Below, piece by piece: positions 4,407 to 9,907 of a stretch of DNA of 9,907 nt (the stretch's first letter is position 1; each line of letters opens with the position of its first letter). The stretch spans positions 1 to 9,907 of the forward strand of contig CAYPIE010000153.1 in NCBI GenBank assembly GCA_964410665.1. Direction: 5' to 3'. The notes below the pieces were generated by a model. It was not told where the DNA came from. It did not search any database and was given only the letters and a program-made list of their open reading frames with translations. This stretch comes from CAYPIE01 sp964410665 (GTDB lineage Bacteria; Planctomycetota; Planctomycetia; Gemmatales; Gemmataceae). A program made the translations under genes and the position numbers.

Positions 4407-6719
4407 ATGAGCCCGAAGTGGATGACGTATACCGTCCGGATGATCTGCGTGGCACTCGCCCTCACTCCTAGCAGTCTGGTTGCTCAAGCACAACGGCCGA
4501 ACATCGTGCTGTTGTACATTGACGATTGGGCCTGGAACGGCTCCCCGGTGGCCATGCACCCTGAGATGCCAAACTCAAAGATGCCGATTGTGCAGATGCC
4601 CAACATCGAAAGGTTGGCCCGCCAGGGGATGAGGTTTACCAACGCCTATGGATCGCCACAGTGCTCACCAGCGCGGGCCTGCGTCCTGACGGGCCAAACG
4701 TCCGCGCGGAACGGCTTCACCGTCTTTATGAACCCCAGGGGCAACGCGTACTACGACACCAGTAAACAGTACGAAGGCTTTAAAGTTGTTGCCTGCATCG
4801 CCAATAAGAGCGTGGACCCGGCTACCACCTTCGGCATCCCGAAAGCCTTGCTGCCCATGGGCTACGTCAGTGCCCACGTCGGCAAGTGGCACATGCGGAG
4901 TGACCCTGGCGACCACGGCTACGCGGTGCATGATGGCGACACCAACAACAACCCTGGCAACACGATGAGGGCGGGCCTGGGTAAGGACGATGAGAAGCCC
5001 AAGCGATTGACCGAAGCGAACATGAAGGATCCCAAGTTGATGTTCAGCATCACGGAGAAGGGGATCCAATTCATGGAAGATCAGGTTAAAGCCGGCAAGC
5101 CCTTCTACCTGCAGATATCGCACTACGCCATGCACGAAGGTCGGGAATGTAAGGTGGCGACCCGTGAGAAATACGTGAACCATCCGTATGTGCAGGCCTG
5201 GTACAAGCTTCACGGCAAGACCGCCAAAACCGTCCGACGCAAGGAGGACCCGGCGGTATGGCTGGGCATGGCCGATGACCTGGATGGGCGGATCGGTGCT
5301 GTTCTGGACAAGATCGATGCGCTCGGCATCGCGGACAACACCTACGTGATCATGACGGCCGACAATGGCTATCGTCACGCCTTCCTGCCGGGCCTCACCC
5401 AACCGCTGCACGCGCGCAAGTGGTGGGTCTGGGAGGGGGGGATTCGGGTGCCGATGATCGTCAAGGGGCCGGGGATTACGCCCGGCAGTACGTTCACCGG
5501 GAACGTGGTCAACTACGACTTCCTGCCGACCTTCGTTGAGTGGGCTGGCGGTGAACCCAACTCGCTCAAGAACATCGACGGATTGAGCCTGGCGGCCTAC
5601 CTAGCGGGCCGAGAACCGGATAACACCTTTCTGAACCGCAACCTCTACTTCCACTACCCACATTATCGCAGTACCATGCCGCACACGGCTGTGATCTCAG
5701 GACAACATAAGTTGATGCATTTTTGGGAATATCCCGACATTCCCATGTTGTTTGACCTGTCTAAGGACATCGGGGAGGTCCGCAATATCGCTGAGCAGCA
5801 CCCGGACGTGCACCAGAAGCTGTTCGGTGACATGATGACCTACTTGAAGGAGGTCGGTGGGCGCATCCCCAAGGCAAACCCCAACTTCGATCCCGAGAAG
5901 TACCGGGCAGCTAAGAACTATTGGGATCGGCTGGATTGGGGGCCTTTCAAGGGCAACAGGCAACTGGACGATGATGAGCGGGAAGCCCAGCTTGTGCCCG
6001 ACCAGGAGCCTGCGAAGACTGTCGGGGACGCCCCGCAGGTCCAATTCACCAACCTCAGGGATGGGGCGCGGTTCCCAGCGGGAACCGACCTTCGGGTGGA
6101 GGTAGACGCAACCGATGGAGATGGCATTCAGGAGGTGAAGTTTTATTTGAACGGCCTACTGGTCAATCCACAGGGAAAGGTAACCGCACCGAGGGTTTGG
6201 AGCAGTACCGGCGATCCTCTGCTGAGGGCCTTAAAGCCTGGAATCTATCACTTAAAGGTGGTGGCAACCGATAAGACCGGGAAAGCCAGTCACCGAGCGA
6301 TCAAGATCGCTGTGGGTGATGCATCGCGCAACACCGCGGCAACCTCGGGGGATAAGGTTTATCAAGTGATTCTGAATGAGGGTGAATCGATCAAGACCGG
6401 TGACACCCGCAGATTCAAGCGATTAGGATGTCACTTAAAGTTGGATCGACACGGAAAGCTACTGCTCCGAGATGACAACCAGGGGAAGCTGTTTCAGTCG
6501 GATTCGAAGAGCTCTGTTGGACCTCATTATGCCAAATTAAAAAATGGGCAGCTGAGGATCTATCGAGGCACCCCCGACCAACCAGGAAAGGTCATGTGGC
6601 AATCCCCAAAGCCGTCTGGCAAAGGCCCGTATCAACTTGGAATCACGGCATCCAAAAAGCTGGTCGTGTTTTGTGACATCGAGGGGAAGAAAAGAGAAAT
6701 TGTTTGGCTGAGCAAATGA
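4407..6719 (+). CDS. Secreted type I sulfatase with Ig-like and bulb-lectin-like C-terminal domains
   Basis: This is a formylglycine-dependent sulfatase (770 aa) that probably hydrolyses sulfate esters on polysaccharides outside the cytoplasm. The N-terminus (1-29) is a signal peptide ending near AQAQ. The sulfatase domain (about 31-485) shows PNIVLLYIDD with metal ligands Asp39-Asp40, the signature CSPAR with the formylglycine precursor at Cys86, GKWH (Lys160, His162), His239/His243, Asp319-Asn320 (TADNG) and Lys338 before EGGIRVP. Residues about 544-637 resemble a bacterial Ig-like domain (DGARFPAGTDLRVEV, ATDGDGIQEVKFYLNG, VVATDKTG). Residues about 650-770 resemble a bulb-type (B-)lectin beta-prism: LNEGESIKTG opening and three strands ending in FQS, WQS and WLS. 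The sugar-binding QxDxNxVxY motifs are not conserved, so binding is uncertain. The typical catalytic core is near 450-550 residues; here about 285 residues are added. The last third looks more AT-rich than the core, possibly from domain accretion. No maturation enzyme is adjacent. Confidence 0.94.
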   Translation: MSPKWMTYTVRMICVALALTPSSLVAQAQRPNIVLLYIDDWAWNGSPVAMHPEMPNSKMPIVQMPNIERLARQGMRFTNAYGSPQCSPARACVLTGQTSARNGFTVFMNPRGNAYYDTSKQYEGFKVVACIANKSVDPATTFGIPKALLPMGYVSAHVGKWHMRSDPGDHGYAVHDGDTNNNPGNTMRAGLGKDDEKPKRLTEANMKDPKLMFSITEKGIQFMEDQVKAGKPFYLQISHYAMHEGRECKVATREKYVNHPYVQAWYKLHGKTAKTVRRKEDPAVWLGMADDLDGRIGAVLDKIDALGIADNTYVIMTADNGYRHAFLPGLTQPLHARKWWVWEGGIRVPMIVKGPGITPGSTFTGNVVNYDFLPTFVEWAGGEPNSLKNIDGLSLAAYLAGREPDNTFLNRNLYFHYPHYRSTMPHTAVISGQHKLMHFWEYPDIPMLFDLSKDIGEVRNIAEQHPDVHQKLFGDMMTYLKEVGGRIPKANPNFDPEKYRAAKNYWDRLDWGPFKGNRQLDDDEREAQLVPDQEPAKTVGDAPQVQFTNLRDGARFPAGTDLRVEVDATDGDGIQEVKFYLNGLLVNPQGKVTAPRVWSSTGDPLLRALKPGIYHLKVVATDKTGKASHRAIKIAVGDASRNTAATSGDKVYQVILNEGESIKTGDTRRFKRLGCHLKLDRHGKLLLRDDNQGKLFQSDSKSSVGPHYAKLKNGQLRIYRGTPDQPGKVMWQSPKPSGKGPYQLGITASKKLVVFCDIEGKKREIVWLSK

Positions 6720-6784
6720 GCATTTCGCTTTCGCCGGGTAAGATTGGTCCATCTTAGGAACCGGAACAGCAGCCACCAGTTCGT

Positions 6785-6820
6785 GTGGCACGACCTGAGT
6801 CTTTGCGGAGCGTGGTCGGG
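6785..6820 (+). repeat. Degenerate palindromic repeat, copy E
   Basis: Begins GTGGCACG and ends GCGTGGTCGGG like copy B (6937-6972); about 29 of 36 positions match without gaps. The stem is weakened by the changes. It has the same orientation as copy B, 152 bp upstream of it. Confidence 0.5.
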
Positions 6821-6880
6821 GTACCGTGTACCTGCAGGTCTGCAACCATGTGGGTGGAGGGTTGAGCACTGACGCTTCCC

Positions 6881-6925
6881 TCCGAGCGGCGAGTGTGAAC
6901 CCAATGGTGTTTGGCACAATGGTTG
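6881..6925 (+). repeat. 45-bp block shared by both sulfatase 3' regions, copy 1
   Basis: Matches 9811-9855 at 40 of 45 positions without gaps; similarity extends weakly a few bases further upstream. The substitutions do not look codon-preserving, and one frame is interrupted in copy 2, so it is unlikely to be coding. Its 3' end is a sigma-54-like element, which suggests it is a promoter with its upstream region. Confidence 0.8.
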
Positions 6926-6927
6926 CC
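6911..6927 (+). promoter_or_regulatory. Sigma-54 (-24/-12) promoter upstream of sulfatase 2
   Basis: TTGGCACAATGGTTGCC fits the RpoN consensus (YTGGCACGrNNNTTGCW) except for A instead of G after TGGCAC and a terminal C. GG (6913-6914) and GC (6925-6926) are exactly 10 nt apart. The expected start is near 6938, giving a leader of about 350 nt before the second sulfatase and starting at copy B of the palindromic repeat. Sigma-54 promoters need an enhancer-binding activator, whose gene is not in the window. Confidence 0.55.
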
Positions 6928-6936
6928 GCGGGCCAG

Positions 6937-6972
6937 GTGGCACGCCCGGAGTCCTCGACGGGCGTGGTCGGG
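6937..6972 (+). repeat. Palindromic repeat, copy B
   Basis: CACGCCCG (6941-6948), a 10-nt loop, then CGGGCGTG (6959-6966): an 8-bp perfect stem. It matches the reverse complement of copy C at 29 of 31 positions and is followed by GTCGGG as in copy E. Confidence 0.8.
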
Positions 6973-7029
6973 AACGCGTTCGCCGGTACGGGTGGGACAG
7001 GCAAGTTACTGCATTTGCCTTGGCGTTTC

Positions 7030-7060
7030 CCACGCCCGTCGCAGACTCCGGGCGTGCCAC
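7030..7060 (-). repeat. Palindromic repeat, copy C
   Basis: CACGCCCG (7031-7038), loop TCGCAGACTC, CGGGCGTG (7049-7056), flanked by CC and CCAC. It is inverted relative to copy B, so the two can also pair with each other over about 31 bp around a spacer of roughly 60 nt. Confidence 0.8.
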
Positions 7061-7078
7061 TTTGTCGCGGAAGGAAGC

Positions 7079-7107
7079 TTATCCAGGATATTATTTTTAT
7101 GTATAAT
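7079..7107 (+). promoter_or_regulatory. Sigma-70-type promoter of sulfatase 2
   Basis: A perfect TATAAT (7102-7107) sits in an AT-rich stretch that stands out from its GC-rich surroundings. A weak -35, TTATCC (7079-7084, three of six matches), is 17 nt upstream. Transcription would start near 7114, leaving a leader of about 175 nt. Together with the sigma-54-like element this suggests two alternative promoters. Confidence 0.5.
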
Positions 7108-7275
7108 TGTTCCAGGCTGATGCGGACTGCGGCGACGGCTTTCCGCGCTGGCACGCATGGCTTTGGAGGCCGCAGGCCAATTGGAACAAGGCGTGGTCAA
7201 GGACCCCTCGTTCTCATAAACCGAACCTTCTGCGGGTCAGGACTGTGATGCCCGCTTTTCCTCTCTTTGCTTACC

Positions 7276-7280
7276 AGGAA
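7276..7280 (+). promoter_or_regulatory. Ribosome binding site deciding the sulfatase 2 start
   Basis: AGGAA lies 9 nt before the ATG at 7290. Upstream in-frame ATG codons at 7107 and 7248 have no comparable site, and the one at 7107 overlaps the -10 hexamer. Confidence 0.65.
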
Positions 7281-7289
7281 ACCGACACT

Positions 7290-9752
7290 ATGCATCTGCG
7301 ATTGCTGCTCGGTGCCGCACTGCTTGCGGCTCTCGGCACTCTTGGCTGGCTGGTCGCCCCGAACGCCGCGACGGTCGTTGCCCAGGAGAAGAAGGGCGAC
7401 CCGCAAAAGACGTATGTCCCCGACCGCAAGATCCTGCCGATCCCCGAGCCCCCGTTTAAGGGCAAGGTCGGCCTGCGGCCACAGGACTCGGAGAAGGACT
7501 TCCCCGAGGGTGTCAAGCCTCCCAAAGGTGCCCCGAACATCCTGCTCATCCTCACTGACGACGTCGGCTTTGGCGCTTCGAGCACTTTCGGCGGGCCGAT
7601 CCCGACGCCCACCTTCGACCGCGTCGCCAACCAGGGCCTACGCTATAATCGCTTCCATACCACGGCGCTGTGCTCGCCGACGCGTGCTGCCTTGCTCACC
7701 GGCCGCAACCACCACAGCGTGGCCACCGCCTGCATCATGGAGTGTGGCATCGGTTATCCCGGGTACAACACGCTCGTCCCCAAGTCGAAGCGGGGCCTGG
7801 GCATCATTCTCAAGGAGAACGGTTACAACACCGCCTGGTTCGGCAAGAACCACAACGTGCCCGACTGGCAGACCAGCCAGGCTGGGCCGTTCGACCTGTG
7901 GCCGGTTGGCCTCGGCTTCGAGTACTTCTACGGCTTCGTTGGCGGCGACACGAACCAGTGGGCCCCGGCCATTGTCGAAAACACCCGGCCGGTCGAGCCG
8001 CCCACCGATGACCCGAACTACCACTTCGACAAGGACTTGGCCGACCACTGCATCAACTGGATCCGCATGCAGAACGCTGTCGCCCCGGACAAGCCGTTCC
8101 TGGCCTACTACGCTCCGGGCACGGCCCATGCGCCGCACCACGCTCCCAAGGAGTGGATCGATAAGTTCAAGGGCAAGTTCGACGATGGGTGGGATCAACA
8201 ACGCGAGCGGACCTTTGCCAAACAGAAGGAGATGGGCATCATCCCGCAGGACGCCCAGCTCACCGAGCGTTCGCCGGGTATCCCCGCTTGGGACTCGCTC
8301 AACGACGATCAGAAAAAGGTCTACGCCCGCATGATGGAGGTCTACTGCGCGGCCTTGGCCCACTGCGACCACCAGATGGGCCGGGTCATCGACGCCATCG
8401 AGCAGACCGGCGAGCTGGACAACACGCTGATCATCTTCATCCAGGGCGACAACGGCGCCTCCGCCGAGGGGAGCCCGCAAGGCCTGCTCAACGAGATGAC
8501 CTTCTTCAACAACGTCAAGGAGCCGTTCGAGGACGTCCGGGCCAAAATGGACCTGCTTGGCTCGGCGAAGACCTTCAACCACTACCCGATCGGCTGGGCC
8601 CACGCCATGGACACGCCGTTCCAGTGGACCAAGCAAGTCGCCAGCCACTTCGGCGGCACACGCAACGGCCTGGCCATCGCTTGGCCGAAGCGGATCAAGG
8701 CTCGCGGCGAGATCCGCACCCAATTCCACCACGTGATCGACATCCTGCCGACCGTCCTGGAGGCGTCCGGCATCCCGGCACCGGTGATGGTCAACGGCGT
8801 CGACCAGGCCCCGATCGAGGGGGTTAGCATGGTCTACAGCTTTGACGATGCGGAAGCGGAGTCCGCGCGAAAGACGCAGTACTTCGAGATGTTCGCCAAC
8901 CGGGCGATCTACGACGATGGCTGGGTCGCCACCACCACCCCGACCACCCCGCCCTGGGTGAGCGTTCCCGAGAAGGTGGATCCTATCGACGGTTACAAGT
9001 GGGAGCTTTACAACGTCGAGAAAGATTTCTCCCAGGCGAATGACCTGGCGGAGTCCGAGCCTGAAAAACTCCGCGAGCTGCAGCGACTCTTCTACATCGA
9101 GGCCGTAAAGCACAACGTGCTGCCACTGGATAACAGCAAGGTGGAGCGGCTCGACGTCAACAACCGGCCGAGCAACACGCGCGGCCGGACCGAGTTCACC
9201 TACTACGACGGTCTGACCCGCATTCCCGAGGGCGGCGCGCCCGACCTGAAGAACAAGTCTTTCGGCATCAGCGCCGTTGTCGACATCCCCGAGGACGGGG
9301 CCGAGGGCATGTTGATGACCCATGGCGGCCGCTTCGCCGGCGTGGGGTTGTACGTGCTCAAGGGCAAGCCGGTGTTCACCTACAACCTGTGCGATGTCGA
9401 ACGCTACACCGTGGCTGGCGACCAGGCGCTGACGCCGGGGCAGCACGTTATCACCCTGGACTTTAACTACAACGGCGGCATCGGCGGCGGCGGCACTGCC
9501 ACCCTGACCGTGGACGGCGCGAAGGTCGGGACGAAGAGAATCCCCCGGACCATCGCCTTCCGTATGTCCCTGGACGAGACCCTGGACATTGGTGAAGACA
9601 CCGGTACGCCCATCGTCGAGGACTATCAGGTCCCGTTCAAGTTCACCGGTGAGCTCAAGAAGGTGACCATTAACCTCGCCGACCGAAAGCTGACCGAGGC
9701 GGAGCTGCAGAAGTACCGCGAAGGTCGGCTCAAGGCCGCGCTGGCTCAGTAA
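7290..9752 (+). CDS. Secreted large arylsulfatase (AtsA type) with C-terminal jelly-roll-like domain
   Basis: This formylglycine-dependent arylsulfatase (820 aa) probably cleaves sulfate esters outside the cytoplasm. The chosen ATG starts a clear signal peptide (MHLRLLLGAALLAALG, cleavage likely near residues 30-32). The open frame continues upstream to 7107 but the added 61 residues are unlike protein and would bury the signal. The catalytic domain (about 82-495) shows APNILLILTDD with Asp90-Asp91, signature CSPTR with Cys128 as formylglycine precursor, GKNH (Lys186, His188), GTAHAPHH (His280/His283), GDNG (Asp387-Asn388) and WTKQV (Lys448). These match the active-site set of the Pseudomonas AtsA type. 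About 655-800 is a beta-rich domain with alternating strands (GLYVLKGKPVFTYNL, HVITLDFNYNG, ATLTVDGAKVG), compatible with a LamG/concanavalin-like jelly roll. Length matches the roughly 780-820 aa class of bacterial AtsA homologues. Codon use is strongly GC-biased, more uniform than in the first sulfatase. Confidence 0.95.
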   Translation: MHLRLLLGAALLAALGTLGWLVAPNAATVVAQEKKGDPQKTYVPDRKILPIPEPPFKGKVGLRPQDSEKDFPEGVKPPKGAPNILLILTDDVGFGASSTFGGPIPTPTFDRVANQGLRYNRFHTTALCSPTRAALLTGRNHHSVATACIMECGIGYPGYNTLVPKSKRGLGIILKENGYNTAWFGKNHNVPDWQTSQAGPFDLWPVGLGFEYFYGFVGGDTNQWAPAIVENTRPVEPPTDDPNYHFDKDLADHCINWIRMQNAVAPDKPFLAYYAPGTAHAPHHAPKEWIDKFKGKFDDGWDQQRERTFAKQKEMGIIPQDAQLTERSPGIPAWDSLNDDQKKVYARMMEVYCAALAHCDHQMGRVIDAIEQTGELDNTLIIFIQGDNGASAEGSPQGLLNEMTFFNNVKEPFEDVRAKMDLLGSAKTFNHYPIGWAHAMDTPFQWTKQVASHFGGTRNGLAIAWPKRIKARGEIRTQFHHVIDILPTVLEASGIPAPVMVNGVDQAPIEGVSMVYSFDDAEAESARKTQYFEMFANRAIYDDGWVATTTPTTPPWVSVPEKVDPIDGYKWELYNVEKDFSQANDLAESEPEKLRELQRLFYIEAVKHNVLPLDNSKVERLDVNNRPSNTRGRTEFTYYDGLTRIPEGGAPDLKNKSFGISAVVDIPEDGAEGMLMTHGGRFAGVGLYVLKGKPVFTYNLCDVERYTVAGDQALTPGQHVITLDFNYNGGIGGGGTATLTVDGAKVGTKRIPRTIAFRMSLDETLDIGEDTGTPIVEDYQVPFKFTGELKKVTINLADRKLTEAELQKYREGRLKAALAQ

Positions 9753-9810
9753 GCCTCTGCGGCTGGCGGGACAGGCCCGGCCTCGGGTCCATTCCTCATC
9801 GGCGGTTCCT

Positions 9811-9855
9811 TCCGAGCGGCGGGTGTGAACCCAAAGGTGTTCGGCACGATGATTG
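9811..9855 (+). repeat. 45-bp block shared by both sulfatase 3' regions, copy 2
   Basis: Forty of 45 positions match copy 1 (6881-6925), starting with TCCGAGCGGC and running through GTGTGAACCCAA. It begins 59 nt after the sulfatase 2 stop codon; copy 1 begins 162 nt after that of sulfatase 1. Similarity fades right after the -12 element. Confidence 0.8.
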
Positions 9856-9857
9856 CT
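9841..9857 (+). promoter_or_regulatory. Sigma-54 (-24/-12) promoter facing out of the window
   Basis: TCGGCACGATGATTGCT matches the RpoN consensus at every defined position except C for T at the second base. GG (9843-9844) and GC (9855-9856) are 10 nt apart. It would start transcription near 9868 toward the right edge, implying a plus-strand gene beyond the window. Confidence 0.58.
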
Positions 9858-9907
9858 GGTGGGTCTTCTCCCCGCATCGGAGCGGCCTCGCCGGGTTGCC
9901 GGCTGGG

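Larger units (their letters stand above)
6720..7289. other. Intergenic region between the sulfatases: promoters and repeats
   Basis: No gene is supported; open frames here run through palindromes and differ on each strand. A weak TAAGAT-N6-ATCTTA stem (6739-6756) follows the first sulfatase without a T-tract. The rest holds three palindromic repeat copies, the conserved 45-bp block with a sigma-54-type element, a TATAAT promoter and the leader of the second sulfatase. CCTGCAGG at 6831-6838 is a minor perfect palindrome. Confidence 0.7.
9753..9907. other. Region downstream of sulfatase 2
   Basis: No gene begins in the last 155 bp. A GC stem GGCCCG/CGGG-CC with a bulge (about 9773-9791) follows the stop codon without a T-tract, so termination is not certain. 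The 45-bp block copy 2 with its sigma-54 element fills most of the rest. Confidence 0.6.

Noticed and set aside
4665..5411. Minus-strand open frame of 248 codons
   Set aside because: Antisense to the catalytic domain of the first sulfatase, no start signal or domain.
6826..7248. Plus-strand open frame between the sulfatases
   Set aside because: Covers the sigma-54 block, two palindromic repeats and the TATAAT promoter; the matching block at 9811 is interrupted in the same frame.
7267..8334. Plus-strand open frame rich in Arg, Ser, Thr
   Set aside because: Shifted frame of the second sulfatase with low-complexity composition.
7638..9446. Long minus-strand open frame of 602 codons
   Set aside because: It lies antisense inside the second sulfatase, whose catalytic motifs are complete; it is the mirror of a GC-rich coding frame and has no recognisable domain.
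9773..9791. Rho-independent terminator after sulfatase 2
   Set aside because: Short bulged GC stem without a following T-tract.

Overview
The window looks like a piece of a Planctomycetota chromosome, probably a Pirellulales-type member. This is inferred from three things: large secreted sulfatases with extra C-terminal domains, a TroC/MntB-type permease with a fused DtxR-like tail, and long GC-rich intergenic spacers full of short palindromic repeats. No rRNA or other phylogenetic marker is present, so the assignment is not firm.

Left part (about 469-3496, minus strand): a compact three-gene operon for an ABC importer of divalent metal, most likely Mn(II), possibly Fe(II) or Zn(II). The order is lipoprotein metal-binding protein, ATPase, permease, with gaps of 2 and 5 nt. 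The permease carries about 120 extra cytoplasmic residues resembling a DtxR/MntR winged helix. A good DtxR-type box (3529-3547) lies just downstream of a predicted sigma-70 promoter (3548-3576) in front of the operon, so repression by a metal-loaded DtxR-family regulator is the simplest reading.

Right part (4407-9752, plus strand): two unrelated-looking type I sulfatases, both exported and both with the formylglycine signature (CSPAR and CSPTR). The first (770 aa) ends in an Ig-like domain and a degenerate bulb-lectin-like beta-prism. The second (820 aa) is of the large AtsA arylsulfatase type with a jelly-roll-like C-terminal domain. Both probably desulfate sulfated polysaccharides or sulfate esters outside the cytoplasm. 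No sulfatase-maturating enzyme is in the window.

The spacers hold most of the unexplained structure. A block of about 45 bp occurs downstream of each sulfatase gene (6881-6925 and 9811-9855). Each copy ends in a strong sigma-54 -24/-12 element with the exact GG-N10-GC spacing (6911-6927 and 9841-9857). The first copy points at the second sulfatase; the second points out of the window and predicts another plus-strand gene there. A weaker sigma-54-like match (3983-3999) lies at a similar distance before the first sulfatase. The spacers also carry a dispersed palindromic repeat (CACGCCCG-N10-CGGGCGTG and relatives, up to six copies), two hairpins with nearly the same 10-nt loop (4017-4123), a 29-bp tandem repeat (64-150) and a short 10-11 bp tandem repeat (301-340).
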